Positions 34,441-43,066 of a DNA stretch of 64,000 nucleotides are shown here, in pieces; position 1 is the first letter of the stretch; each line of letters starts with the position of its first letter. The notes beneath the pieces are model-generated. The model made no database searches, was not told the DNA's origin, and saw nothing but the letters and a program-made list of their open reading frames with translations. A program made the position numbers and the translations under genes. Source of the DNA: Sva-07 sp963793335 (lineage in GTDB: Bacteria; Actinomycetota; Acidimicrobiia; Acidimicrobiales; Ilumatobacteraceae); NCBI GenBank assembly GCA_963793335.1, contig CAWBZS010000016.1:62001-126000 (forward strand), in the 5' to 3' direction.

Positions 34441-34875
34441 ATGACCGTTCCCAACCGCATCTCGATCGTCACGTTCGGCGTGGCCGACCTCGCGCGGGCC
34501 ACCGCGTTCTACGAGTCGCTCGGATGGGAGCGATCGGGTGCGTCGATGCCCTCGATCACGTTCTTCGAGACGCAGGGCCCAGTCTTCGGGCTCTACGAGT
34601 GGTCAGCGCTCGCTGACGACGCCAAGGTGCCGGCCGACGGTTCCGGCTTTCGCGGCGTGACGCTCGCGATGAATCTCGCTTCGACGGACGAAGTCGATGC
34701 GGTGTTCGCTGAGTGGCTGGCAGCAGGTGCCGCTTCGGTCGTCGAGCCACACACCGCGTTCTGGGGCGGCTACTCGTCCTACGTTGCCGACCCGGACGGC
34801 CATCTGTGGGAACTCGCCCACAACCCGTACGCCACCATCGACGACGACGGGCGCCTCGTCATCGGCGGGAGCTGA
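34441..34875 (+). CDS. VOC/glyoxalase-family protein
   Basis: The 144-residue protein has paired beta-alpha-beta-beta-beta modules: ISIVTFGVADLARATAFYESLGWE and VTLAMNLASTDEVDAVFAEW, ending VADPDGHLWELAHNP. This is the vicinal oxygen chelate fold. Members include glyoxalases, dioxygenases and antibiotic-resistance proteins; the substrate is unknown. A good AGGAGG lies 8 nt before the ATG, in contrast with the leaderless pattern of most neighbours. Confidence 0.85.
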   Translation: MTVPNRISIVTFGVADLARATAFYESLGWERSGASMPSITFFETQGPVFGLYEWSALADDAKVPADGSGFRGVTLAMNLASTDEVDAVFAEWLAAGAASVVEPHTAFWGGYSSYVADPDGHLWELAHNPYATIDDDGRLVIGGS

Positions 34876-34917
34876 ACCCCCGCCACGCCGTTGCGCCACA
34901 CCAATCGTTGGGTCGTC

Positions 34918-34936
34918 GCTCGACCAGGTGTCGAGC
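34918..34936. terminator. Hairpin between convergent VOC and DUF2269 genes
   Basis: GCTCGAC and GTCGAGC pair perfectly around a CAGGT loop, in the 69-bp gap between two convergent stops. Probably a short bidirectional terminator; no T-run. Confidence 0.4.
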
Positions 34937-34944
34937 AGCGCCTG

Positions 34945-35379
34945 TCAGGTGTTGAACTCGTAGCCGCCCGGCTTGAAGATCATGAGATAGAGCGACACCA
35001 CCAGGATCAGGTGTGTGATCCCGATGCCGGCGGCCATGATCTTGCGAGCGCCCTCGCTCGGGTCGACGAGCGCCGGACGGATCATGAACCAGCTGACCAC
35101 CAACGAGATCAGCCACAGCAGGATCGTCGCCGTCACGAACGGGGTGCCGACCAGGTCGATCTTGCCGACGCCCGCCATGCCCATACCGGCGACCCACAGC
35201 AGCACCAGCGCGGGAAACACCAAGCGCATGTGCAGGCGTGCGACCTCGGTGGTCGCACCAGCGCGTTGAAGACGCGGGTAGAGAAAGAGCGGTCCGAACG
35301 CGGCGATGGCCGACAGGAGGTGAACGAAGTACAAGATCCGGTAGAGATCGTTGTTCTCGGGGACGAGGATGGCGAGCAC
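34945..35379 (-). CDS. DUF2269-like integral membrane protein
   Basis: About 144 residues with four hydrophobic segments. The blocks YRILYFVHLLSAIAAFGPLFLYPRL, ALVLLWVAGMGMAGVG, LWLISLVVSWFMIRPAL and ITHLILVVSLYLMIFKPG are seen in order. The pattern resembles DUF2269. A GTG at 35388 would add three residues, but on the minus strand TAGCGT ends 7 nt before the GTG at 35379, which favours the shorter form. Divergent from miaB (start 35466). Function unknown. Confidence 0.75.
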   Translation of the reverse strand: MLAILVPENNDLYRILYFVHLLSAIAAFGPLFLYPRLQRAGATTEVARLHMRLVFPALVLLWVAGMGMAGVGKIDLVGTPFVTATILLWLISLVVSWFMIRPALVDPSEGARKIMAAGIGITHLILVVSLYLMIFKPGGYEFNT

Positions 35380-35386
35380 GGACGGC

Positions 35387-35392
35387 ACGCTA
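35387..35392 (-). promoter_or_regulatory. Candidate -10 element (TAGCGT) for the DUF2269-like gene
   Basis: TAGCGT on the minus strand ends 7 nt before the GTG at 35379. Confidence 0.35.
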
Positions 35393-35451
35393 TCGACACC
35401 CGGCTCCGAGCGGAAAGGCCGACGCCAGGGCCTTCGAGAGGTTGGCGTCGA

Positions 35452-35457
35452 TAGCCT
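35452..35457 (+). promoter_or_regulatory. Candidate -10 element (TAGCCT) for miaB
   Basis: TAGCCT ends 8 nt before the miaB ATG. Confidence 0.45.
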
Positions 35458-35465
35458 CGGAACGC

Positions 35466-36887
35466 ATGTCCCGCAGCTACGTCGTGCGCACCTACGGGTG
35501 TCAGATGAACGAGCACGATTCCGAGCGGATCTCCGGATTGCTCGATGCCGACGGACTGGTGCGTGTCGACGACGAGGCCGACGCCGACGTCGTGGTGCTC
35601 AACACGTGTTGCATTCGTGAGAACGCCGACAACAAGCTCTACGGCAACCTGGGGCACCTGAAGACCTGGAAGCACGAGCGTGAGGGTCGCCAGATCGTGG
35701 TGTCCGGCTGCCTCGCCCAGAAGGACCAGGAGCTCGTGGCCGAGCGCGCCGGCCACGTCGATGTGGTGATGGGCACCCACAACGTGCACCGTGCGGCCGA
35801 GCTCTTGACGCAGGCGCGCACGTCCGAGCGTCCGATCACGGAGATCCTCACCGAGGCCGTGATCGATGACCAGGCGCTGTTCCCGTCAGCGTTGCCCGCT
35901 CGTCGTGAAACGTCCTACAACGCATGGGTCACGATCCAGATCGGATGTGACAACAACTGCGCGTTCTGCATCGTGCCTGCCGTGCGCGGGGTCGAGATCA
36001 GTCGGCCCTACGTCGACATCCTGGCCGAGGCGACCGACCTCGCCGCCGCTGGTGTCACCGAGGTCACGCTGCTCGGTCAGAACGTCAACAGCTACGGACG
36101 CGACCTGCAGCTCGATGCTCGCCGAGCGGGCGACGACACGGCGCGCCTGCGGCCGCTGTTTGCCGACCTGCTTCGTGATGTGGGTGCGATCGACGGCATT
36201 CGACGCGTGCGCTACACCAGCCCCCACCCCAAGGACATGCGTCCGGACACCTTCGCCGCGATGGCAGAGACGCCGGAGGTGTGCGAGCACCTCCACTACC
36301 CACTGCAAGCGGGGAGCGACCGAGTGCTTGCACTGATGCACCGGGGCTACACGGCCGAGCGGTACCTCGAACGGCTCGCCCAAGCGCGCGCAACGATCGA
36401 CGACCTCGCCGTGTCGACCGACATCATCGTCGGATTCCCCGGCGAAACCGAGGCCGACTTCGAGCAGACGCTGGCGGTCGCAGCCGAAGCCGAATACGAC
36501 TACGCCTACACGTTCATCTTCTCGCCTCGCACTGGAACCGAAGCGGCGTCGATGGAGGAGCACTTCGTCGACCCGGGCGTGATCACCGAGCGATTCGAGC
36601 GTCTTCGGCTGGTGGTCGAGCGAGCAGCGCTGCGTCGCCACGAAGCACGCGTCGGACGGATCGAGGAGGTGCTGGTCGAGGGGCCCAGCAAGCGCAATCG
36701 CGACGTCACGAGCGGTCGAACACGACAGAACAAGCTCGTGCACTTCGTCTCCCCACGTCCGCTGCGTAGCGGGAGCTATGCCACCGTGCGTGTGACACGC
36801 GCTGCACCGCACTTCCTCGAAGGAGACTTCGTCGACTTCATTTCGGAGCCCACGCACAAGCTCCGGATTCCCGTCGCTGCGCTCTGA
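35466..36887 (+). CDS. miaB: tRNA-2-methylthio-N6-dimethylallyladenosine synthase MiaB
   Basis: MiaB adds the methylthio group at A37 of tRNAs that MiaA has isopentenylated. The 473-residue sequence has the N-terminal iron-sulfur site (Cys12 in RTYGCQMN, Cys48 in LNTCC, Cys82 in VSGCLAQ) and the radical-SAM CDNNCAFC (Cys161, Cys165, Cys168). A TRAM domain closes the protein. miaA follows 0.36 kb downstream, with a chorismate mutase between, so the A37 pathway is clustered. Confidence 0.95.
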   Translation: MSRSYVVRTYGCQMNEHDSERISGLLDADGLVRVDDEADADVVVLNTCCIRENADNKLYGNLGHLKTWKHEREGRQIVVSGCLAQKDQELVAERAGHVDVVMGTHNVHRAAELLTQARTSERPITEILTEAVIDDQALFPSALPARRETSYNAWVTIQIGCDNNCAFCIVPAVRGVEISRPYVDILAEATDLAAAGVTEVTLLGQNVNSYGRDLQLDARRAGDDTARLRPLFADLLRDVGAIDGIRRVRYTSPHPKDMRPDTFAAMAETPEVCEHLHYPLQAGSDRVLALMHRGYTAERYLERLAQARATIDDLAVSTDIIVGFPGETEADFEQTLAVAAEAEYDYAYTFIFSPRTGTEAASMEEHFVDPGVITERFERLRLVVERAALRRHEARVGRIEEVLVEGPSKRNRDVTSGRTRQNKLVHFVSPRPLRSGSYATVRVTRAAPHFLEGDFVDFISEPTHKLRIPVAAL

Positions 36888-36896
36888 GCGACGAAG

Positions 36897-36902
36897 TAGC
36901 GT
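36897..36902 (+). promoter_or_regulatory. Candidate -10 element (TAGCGT)
   Basis: TAGCGT ends 7 nt before the ATG of the chorismate-mutase gene. Confidence 0.45.
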
Positions 36903-36909
36903 TCTCGCA

Positions 36910-37212
36910 ATGACTGAATCGACGGTCGATCCCCAGCTCGCGGACTACCGCGACAGCATCGACAACATCGACGCCGCACTCGTGCATCTGCTCGCCGAAC
37001 GGTTCAAGATCACCAAGGCGGTCGGGCGGTACAAGGCCAAGGTCGATCTGCCGGCCGCGGACGAGGGTCGCGAGCGCATCCAGATCGAACGATTGCGCGC
37101 GCTCGCGGAGAACGCCGGTCTCGACCCAGCGTTCACGGAGAAGTTCCTGCGCTTCATCGTGGCCGAAGTGATCCACCATCATCAGCGAATCGCCGAGGGC
37201 GAGCAGTTCTGA
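36910..37212 (+). CDS. AroQ-type chorismate mutase
   Basis: The 100-residue all-helical protein reads ADYRDSIDNIDAALVHLLAERFKITKAVGRYK, then RERIQIERLRALAENAGLDP and FLRFIVAEVIHHHQRI. This is the AroQ class II chorismate mutase fold with the R-x(n)-D/N and K residues of the active site (Arg/Lys around GRYKAK). It converts chorismate to prephenate for Phe/Tyr. It stands between miaB and miaA, a common actinobacterial position, and its stop is 32 nt before the miaA start. Confidence 0.88.
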   Translation: MTESTVDPQLADYRDSIDNIDAALVHLLAERFKITKAVGRYKAKVDLPAADEGRERIQIERLRALAENAGLDPAFTEKFLRFIVAEVIHHHQRIAEGEQF

Positions 37213-37244
37213 CTCCGTCAGCGACGCCGGTCGCCCCGGTTCGG

Positions 37245-38147
37245 GTGGCGATCGTCGGGCCGACCGCGTCGGGCAAGTCCGCCGTTGCGGTCGCAGTGGC
37301 GCGCCAGGTCGCCGGCATGGGGACCCAGGTCGAGTTGGTCTCGATCGACAGCATGCAGGTGTACCGAGGGATGGACATCGGGACCGCCAAGCCGAGCCTC
37401 GCCGAGCGTGCCGACGTCCCTCATCATCTGCTCGATCTCGTCGACCCATCGGACGAGTTCACCGTCGCAGACTTCCGGACCGCGTACGCCGGCGCGATCG
37501 GCTCGATCGCCGAGCGGGGTGCGCGGGCGCTCCTCGTGGGCGGCACCGGTCTGTACCACCGGGTGGTGATCGACGACTTCGACCTTCCGGGCCAGTGGCC
37601 GGACGTGCGCGAGGAGTTGGAGCAGGTGATCGACACGGCGCTGCTGTACGAACGGCTCCGCGAACTCGACCCCGATGCGGCGGCCAAGATGGAGCCGAGC
37701 AATCGACGCCGGGTGACCCGTGCGCTCGAGGTCACCATCGGAGGCGGCCGGCCCTTCAGTTCCTTCGGTCCGGGCGTCGACGACTATTCGCCGTCGCCGG
37801 TGGCTCAGGTCGGACTCCGATGGCCACGAGCGGTCCTGCGCGGGCGCATCGCGCAGCGGGTGTCGACGATGATCGACGACGGTCTCGTCGCCGAAGTCGA
37901 GCGCCTCGCAGCGCTCGGTTTCTCGCGAACCGCCCGACAGGCGCTCGGCTACAAGGAAATCCTCGCCGCGCTCGACGGGGAGATGAGTCAGGATGAAGCC
38001 ATCGCCACCATCGTCACCAGAACCCAACAATTCGCCGTCCGCCAAGAACGCTGGTTCCGTCGGGATCCACGCGTACGCTGGATCGACGTCGACGATGACC
38101 CCGTTGCCGAGGCAGCACCGGCCGTGATCGACGCCCTCACCTCATGA
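37245..38147 (+). CDS. miaA: tRNA dimethylallyltransferase MiaA
   Basis: MiaA prenylates A37 of tRNAs reading UNN codons. The 300-residue protein starts with the P-loop GPTASGKSAV (residues 5-14) and has SIDSMQVYRGMDIGTAKPS, LVGGTGLYHRVVIDD and the conserved QALGYKEIL. The GTG at 37245 is used; only an unlikely CTG lies further upstream in frame. Its stop overlaps the dapF ATG (ATGAGCACC at 38144), so the two are coupled. Confidence 0.93.
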   Translation: MAIVGPTASGKSAVAVAVARQVAGMGTQVELVSIDSMQVYRGMDIGTAKPSLAERADVPHHLLDLVDPSDEFTVADFRTAYAGAIGSIAERGARALLVGGTGLYHRVVIDDFDLPGQWPDVREELEQVIDTALLYERLRELDPDAAAKMEPSNRRRVTRALEVTIGGGRPFSSFGPGVDDYSPSPVAQVGLRWPRAVLRGRIAQRVSTMIDDGLVAEVERLAALGFSRTARQALGYKEILAALDGEMSQDEAIATIVTRTQQFAVRQERWFRRDPRVRWIDVDDDPVAEAAPAVIDALTS

Positions 38148-38948
38148 GCACCCTCTCCGTCACCAAGCATCATGGTCTCGGCAATGACTTCATCGTCGCG
38201 TTCCACCCCGACGTCGACGATCTGGCGGCGCTCGCTCGGCATCTCTGCGACCGACGGCGTGGGATCGGCGCCGATGGCCTGCTCATCGCCGAGTCGCACG
38301 ACGGCTACGCCGCACGGATGACGCTCTACAACGCCGATGGTTCACGGGCAGAGATCAGTGGCAACGGAATCCGTTGTTTCGCACAGGCGCTTGCGGCATC
38401 GCGTGGCACGCTGGCGGATCAGCTGATCCTCACCGATGCGGGGGACCGGCTCGTCCAGCTCGCGCCCACCGATGATCCGAGCACGATCAACGCGACCGTC
38501 GACATGGGCTCGGTGACCCAACTCGCCGAGCCGGCTGGCTGGGCCGCACTCGGATGTCATCCGGATCGACCGGTGGCGCATCTCAGCCTCGGCAACCCAC
38601 ACAGCGTGGTCGGCGTCGACGAGGTCGACGCCGTGGACCTCGCCCAGCTCGGCGGACAGGTACCGCACGTCAATCTCGAGATCGTCGAACCCGGTCCCGA
38701 ACCCAACGCCATCACCATGCGGGTCCATCGAGCGCGGCGCGGGAATCACCGAGGCGTGCGGTTCCGGTGCGTGCGCCTCGGCCCATGCCGCACGTTCGTG
38801 GGGGCTGGTCGCTCGGGGTGCCGAGGAGGTCGTCGTGCACATGGACGGCGGCACGGCGACCGTCTCGTTCGCAGCCGATGCGCCCGATCGAGCGGTGCTC
38901 ACTGGCCCCGCCACCCATGTCGCCACCATCACGATCGAGGTTCCATGA
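38144..38948 (+). pseudogene. dapF: Diaminopimelate epimerase DapF, broken by a +1 frameshift
   Basis: DapF converts LL- to meso-DAP for lysine and peptidoglycan. Frame 1 (38144-38728) encodes VTKHHGLGNDFIV, the first catalytic Cys in ISGNGIRCFAQA, and up to ITMRVH. The rest is in the next frame from 38730: ERGAGITEACGSGACASAHAA with the second catalytic Cys, ending TIEVP before TGA at 38946-38948. Removing one base near 38729 gives a normal 267-residue protein. DapF is normally needed for growth, so a sequence error is the simplest explanation. The 3' end overlaps the hflX ATG (ATGA). Confidence 0.85.
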
Positions 38949-40252
38949 GCAACACCCCCTACAACGAGGCGCTCGCTGGCACGCTCATCGACCGCACGAT
39001 CCGAGAGAAGATCGTGCTGGTGGCCGTCGGTGATCCTCGCGAGGCGGACGACGCCATCGACGCAAGCCTCGACGAGCTGGCGTTGCTGGTCGACACCGCC
39101 GGTGCCGACGTGGTCGCGCGCATGGTGCAACGGCGCGACAGCCCGGATCACACCTGGTACATCGGCAAGGGCAAGGCGGAGGAACTCAAGCAACTGTGCC
39201 TCGCCGTCGATGCCGACACCGTGGTGTTCGACAACGAGCTGTCGCCCGGTCAGCAGTACAACCTCGAGAAGCTGTTGGGACGTACGGCGATCGATCGCAC
39301 CGCGGTGATCCTCGACATCTTCGGCCAGAACGCGCACACCCTCGAGGGCAAGGCGCAGGTCGAGCTCGCCCTCCTGCGGTATCGCTTGCCTCGGCTTCGA
39401 CGCGGAGCCGACGCAAAGCTCTCGCAGCAGCGCGGCGGCGTCGGGGCCCGATTCGGTGGTGGCGAGACCAAGATCGAAGTCGATCGTCGACGCATCATGC
39501 GACGGATCAACAAGCTCGAGCGCGACCTCGACTCGCTCGCCGAGACGCGGTCGCTCCAGCGCAAGGGTCGCAGCCGAAGCGGGCTGGGCTCGGTCGCCAT
39601 CGTCGGGTACACCAACGCCGGCAAGTCGTCGTTGCTCAACCGTCTGACCGATTCGGGAGTGCTGGCCGAGGATCGCTTGTTCGCCACGCTCGACCCGACC
39701 ACCCGCCGCCTGGCATTGCCGGGAGGCGAACCCGTGCTGCTGTCCGACACGGTCGGCTTCATCAATCGTCTGCCGCATGGACTCGTCGAATCGTTCAAGG
39801 GAACGCTCGAGGTCGCCGCGATGGCTGACTACCTGGTGCACGTCGTCGATGCAAGCGCCCCGGATCCGGTCGGCCAGATCGATGCGGTCCACGAGGTGCT
39901 GGGCGCAATCGACGCCGCTGCAGTGCCCGAGCTGCTCGTCTTCAACAAGGCAGACCTGGCGCCGGGCGTCGCGGCGCAGCTGGTCGCCGACCACCCCGGT
40001 TCCATCGCCGTGTCGGCCGTCACGGGCGAGGGGATCGACGTGTTCCTGCGGACGATGGCGGACCGGTTGCGTTCGCTGAGCGTCGTGCATGAGCTGGTCG
40101 TGCCCTATGACCGCGGCGACGTGCTGGCCGCAGTGCACCGCGAAGGTGAGGTGGTGTCGGTGGCCGACGGCGCTGAGGCATGGACCATTCGAGCGAGGCT
40201 TTCCGACGCGTCAGCGGGGCGGCTCTCGGAGTTTGCAACGGGGTCGTCGTGA
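38945..40252 (+). CDS. hflX: GTPase HflX
   Basis: HflX is a ribosome-associated GTPase that splits stalled or hibernating ribosomes. The 435-residue protein has the N-terminal HflX domain (WYIGKGKAEELKQL, VVFDNELSPGQQYNLEKLL), the helical linker and the G domain with G1 GYTNAGKSS and G3 DTVGFINRLPHGLVESFKGT, then NKAD. The frame continues upstream into dapF only because of the frameshift there; the true start is ATG 38945, overlapping the dapF stop. Its own stop overlaps the dapC GTG. Confidence 0.94.
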   Translation: MSNTPYNEALAGTLIDRTIREKIVLVAVGDPREADDAIDASLDELALLVDTAGADVVARMVQRRDSPDHTWYIGKGKAEELKQLCLAVDADTVVFDNELSPGQQYNLEKLLGRTAIDRTAVILDIFGQNAHTLEGKAQVELALLRYRLPRLRRGADAKLSQQRGGVGARFGGGETKIEVDRRRIMRRINKLERDLDSLAETRSLQRKGRSRSGLGSVAIVGYTNAGKSSLLNRLTDSGVLAEDRLFATLDPTTRRLALPGGEPVLLSDTVGFINRLPHGLVESFKGTLEVAAMADYLVHVVDASAPDPVGQIDAVHEVLGAIDAAAVPELLVFNKADLAPGVAAQLVADHPGSIAVSAVTGEGIDVFLRTMADRLRSLSVVHELVVPYDRGDVLAAVHREGEVVSVADGAEAWTIRARLSDASAGRLSEFATGSS

Positions 40253-41376
40253 CCGAAGGGTTCGTTCCGCCGCCGTACCCGTACGATCGCCTCGACCGGA
40301 TCAAGCCGATCGCTGGGGCGCACCCGGGCGGCAGTGTCGACCTGTCGATCGGGACACCGTTCGACCCGCCGCCCCCCTCGGTGATCGCTGCGCTGTCGAA
40401 CAGTGGCACCGAGCGGTCGTATCCACCGAGCATCGGAACCGTCGCCTTCCGGGAAGCGGCGCAGCGGTGGGTCCAACGCCGCTTCGACATCGACGTGCCG
40501 GTTGATCAGATCGGCGCGACGATCGGTTCGAAGGAGTTCGTCGCGACCCTGCCCCAGTGGATGCAGTTGCGTACCCCGGGCCGAGACACGGTCCTCTATC
40601 CGGCGATTGCGTACCCGAGCTACGAGATGGGCGCCATCCTGGCGGGCTGTCGGCCGGTGCCGGTGCCGATGCGACCCGACGGCCGTCTCGATCTCACCGC
40701 GATCGACCCCGACGACGCCGCGCGGGCGCTGCTGCTCTGGGTGAACAGCCCTGGCAACCCGACCGGTGCGCTCGACGATCTCGATGCCGCAGCGGCGTGG
40801 GGGAGAGCGCATGGTGTCCCCGTCTTCTCCGACGAGTGCTATGTCGAGTTCACGTGGTCAGGGCCCGGCCGCACCATCCTCGAGACGGGACTGCAGGGCG
40901 TGGTTGCCGTGCACTCGCTGTCGAAGCGGTCGAACCTCGCCGGGGTGCGAGTCGGGTTCTACGCTGGCGATCCCGACCTCGTGAGCTACCTCCAGGAAGT
41001 GCGCAAACACGTCGGGATGATGGTGCCCGGACCCGCTCAGGCAGCAGCGATCGCCGCGCTCGACGACGACGAGCATGTCGAGCAGCAACGCACCAGGTAT
41101 CTGGGCCGGTTGGAGTTGCTGGCGTCGGTGTTGTCCGAGTGGTCCGGGCGACCCGTCGCCCGTCCTGCTGGTGCGTTCTACCTCTGGATTCCGGTCGAGG
41201 ACGGATGGGACTACGCCGAACGCCTGGCCGCGGACGGCGGTGCGATCGTCAGTCCTGGCGAGTTCTATGGCGCCGACGGGGCGCGGTTCGTGCGCGTCGC
41301 CGTGGTGCAACCAGACGAGCGGATCCAGTTGGTGGCCGACCGTCTGTCGGCAGCACGACGTGTTCATGACGCATGA
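40249..41376 (+). CDS. dapC: Succinyldiaminopimelate transaminase DapC
   Basis: This PLP aminotransferase (class I/II fold, 375 residues) matches the actinobacterial DapC pattern, VDLSIGTPFDPPPPSVIAAL near the N-terminus, with WVNSPGNPTGAL and the PLP-lysine region VAVHSLSKRSNLAGVRVGFY. It makes N-succinyl-LL-2,6-diaminopimelate in the lysine/DAP pathway, next to dapF. GTG 40249 overlaps the hflX stop (GTGA). A related aminotransferase activity cannot be ruled out. Confidence 0.85.
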   Translation: MTEGFVPPPYPYDRLDRIKPIAGAHPGGSVDLSIGTPFDPPPPSVIAALSNSGTERSYPPSIGTVAFREAAQRWVQRRFDIDVPVDQIGATIGSKEFVATLPQWMQLRTPGRDTVLYPAIAYPSYEMGAILAGCRPVPVPMRPDGRLDLTAIDPDDAARALLLWVNSPGNPTGALDDLDAAAAWGRAHGVPVFSDECYVEFTWSGPGRTILETGLQGVVAVHSLSKRSNLAGVRVGFYAGDPDLVSYLQEVRKHVGMMVPGPAQAAAIAALDDDEHVEQQRTRYLGRLELLASVLSEWSGRPVARPAGAFYLWIPVEDGWDYAERLAADGGAIVSPGEFYGADGARFVRVAVVQPDERIQLVADRLSAARRVHDA

Positions 41377-42211
41377 TGAATCGACAGCGATCATGACGAC
41401 CGAGACGACGCCGCAGACCGCCGTCGCCAGCCGCCGGAGCGGTCGCTTGGTCGGCCTCGGCGTACTCGTGCTGGTCGGCATGGTGATCGTTGCCGGGGTG
41501 CTGTGGTTCGCAGGTGGACAACGACGAGCCGACAACGTGGCCAACTTTGCACGGGCGCCGGTTGGTTGCGACACCACGCTCGATTTCGATCGCACCGGGG
41601 AGTTCGTCGTGTTCGTCGAGACCACGGGTCGGCTCGACGTCCTCGCAGGGGCCTGTGATGCTGCACTCGACTACGACCGCGAGGCAGACGACGACTTGGC
41701 AATGCAGTTGGCGCCCGGGTTGTTGCTCACCGATCCGGAAGGGAGCCCTGTCGACATCGTCGTGACGCCCGGGGGCGACTACGACGTCGACGGATTCGTC
41801 GGTACGGCCTCCTGGATCGTCACGATCGACGAGCCCGGTGACTACGTGCTCACCGTGTCGTCCATCGGTGGGGACCCGTTCGCGATTGCCGTCGGGCGGT
41901 CGGCTGATGACGGGGTGGGGCCGCTGCGCTTGGGCGCTGTTGTCGCGGTGATCATCGGGCTGGTCGTGGGCGGTGCGCTCCTCGTGGTGGGCAGCCGACG
42001 AACATTTGAACCCGAGGAGCCATCGGCCGAGTGGACACCATCCACGCCGTCGTGGCCGTCGAGCCCGCCCGGTTTCCCGGTGCCACCACCGACGACGGGC
42101 GCCGTTGGTCCGCCGACCCCGTCCGGACGTTCCCAGGGAACGAACGACGGACCCGACACGCCTGCTCCGCCAGCATCACCATGGGGGCCGCCATCGGCCC
42201 CGTCGAGCTGA
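41366..42211 (+). CDS. Exported or membrane-anchored beta-rich protein, function unknown
   Basis: The protein has an N-terminal membrane segment (about residues 29-50), an extracytoplasmic domain containing VDIVVTPGGDYDVDGFVGTASWIVTIDEPGDYVLTVSS in parts, a second membrane helix near residue 195-215 and a long Pro/Ser-rich tail. The single-anchor, beta-rich form is common in actinobacterial cell-surface proteins. Start may be ATG 41366 (overlapping the dapC stop) or ATG 41393. It ends 37 bp before the convergent lexA end. Confidence 0.65.
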   Translation: MTHDESTAIMTTETTPQTAVASRRSGRLVGLGVLVLVGMVIVAGVLWFAGGQRRADNVANFARAPVGCDTTLDFDRTGEFVVFVETTGRLDVLAGACDAALDYDREADDDLAMQLAPGLLLTDPEGSPVDIVVTPGGDYDVDGFVGTASWIVTIDEPGDYVLTVSSIGGDPFAIAVGRSADDGVGPLRLGAVVAVIIGLVVGGALLVVGSRRTFEPEEPSAEWTPSTPSWPSSPPGFPVPPPTTGAVGPPTPSGRSQGTNDGPDTPAPPASPWGPPSAPSS

Positions 42212-42247
42212 CGCAACCCGGACCCGACGGGGCGTGGCGTTCGACGG

Positions 42248-42877
42248 TCAGTAGCGACGCATCACGGTGACGACCTTGCCGTAGATCTCCACCTCGTCGG
42301 CACCGAACTGCATGGGCTCCATGTCGGCATTCGCCGGTGTCAGCGTGACCTCGGCGCCCGAGCGGCTGTAGGTCTTGATCGTCGCTTCCCCTCCGGGGAT
42401 GCCGGCGACGATGATGTCGCCGTTGTTCGGATTGGCGATCTGGGTGGCCACCACGAAATCACCATCGAGGATGCCGAGTTCGATCATCGACTCGCCGCGC
42501 ACCCGCAGCATGAACAGCTCCCCGTCGCCGGTGAAGTCGACCGGTACAGGCAGGAGTTCTTCGACGTTCTCCTCTGCGAGCACATCCGTTCCGGCGGCAA
42601 CATCGCCGAGCAGCGGGATGTGCCGGACGGGCCGCCGCTCCATCATGGCGCCGCTGTTGGTGTCGTATCGCACCTCGATCGCCCGCGGCTTGGTGGGGTC
42701 GCGGCGAAGATAGCCGAGCCGTTGGAGCGTGTTGAGATGCGTGTGGACCGTCGACGGCGACGTGAGGCCGACGGCGTCGCCGATCTCTCGGACCGATGGG
42801 GGATAGCCGCGCTCACGGATCTGCTGTTCGATGAACTCGAGGATCGTTCGTTGCCGTGTGCTGATCGTGGGAGCCAT
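42248..42877 (-). CDS. lexA: SOS transcriptional repressor LexA
   Basis: LexA represses SOS genes until RecA triggers self-cleavage. The 209-residue protein has the winged-helix DNA-binding domain (RQRTILEFIEQQIRERGYPPSVREIGDAVGL), a cleavage region with LGDVAAGTDVLAEENVEELLPVP, and the catalytic Ser in RVRGESMIELGILDGD with the Lys in AGIPGGEATIKTY. The start MAPTISTRQ at 42877 is preferred over the longer frame. It carries its own promoter and SOS box and is divergent from a LysM protein. Confidence 0.95.
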   Translation of the reverse strand: MAPTISTRQRTILEFIEQQIRERGYPPSVREIGDAVGLTSPSTVHTHLNTLQRLGYLRRDPTKPRAIEVRYDTNSGAMMERRPVRHIPLLGDVAAGTDVLAEENVEELLPVPVDFTGDGELFMLRVRGESMIELGILDGDFVVATQIANPNNGDIIVAGIPGGEATIKTYSRSGAEVTLTPANADMEPMQFGADEVEIYGKVVTVMRRY

Positions 42878-42883
42878 ACGAAC

Positions 42884-42912
42884 AGCGTAGTGATCATCGT
42901 CGTTGCGGTCAA
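42884..42912 (-). promoter_or_regulatory. lexA promoter (TTGACC-N17-TACGCT)
   Basis: On the minus strand TTGACC (42912-42907) and TACGCT (42889-42884) are 17 bp apart, and the -10 ends 6 nt before the lexA ATG. The lexA transcript is predicted to be leaderless. Confidence 0.65.
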
Positions 42913-42925
42913 ACATCTGTACCGA

Positions 42926-42937
42926 GAACAACTGTTC
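42926..42937. promoter_or_regulatory. SOS box near the lexA promoter
   Basis: GAACAACTGTTC fits GAAC-N4-GTTC. It lies 13 bp upstream of the lexA -35, so LexA autorepression is expected. Confidence 0.8.
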
Positions 42938-42979
42938 GAATTCGGCTTGACGCTGCGGTGGTTTCCTGGTTGACTGTAC

Positions 42980-42991
42980 GAACAGCCGTTC
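42980..42991. promoter_or_regulatory. SOS box upstream of the LysM gene
   Basis: GAACAGCCGTTC fits GAAC-N4-GTTC, 75 nt before the LysM gene ATG. A TTGACG at 42947-42952 and a TTGACT at 42970-42975 are near, but the -10 of that gene is not clear. Confidence 0.78.
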
Positions 42992-43066
42992 GTGAACCGC
43001 CTGGAGAACGAACACGATGTATCACTTGATCGAACACGTCGAACGAACCGAAGCCCGGAGCAGACC

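Noticed and set aside
38144..40252. Apparent DapF-HflX fusion protein of 702 residues
   Set aside because: The frames join only because of the +1 shift in dapF; the true dapF C-terminus is in the other frame and overlaps the hflX ATG.
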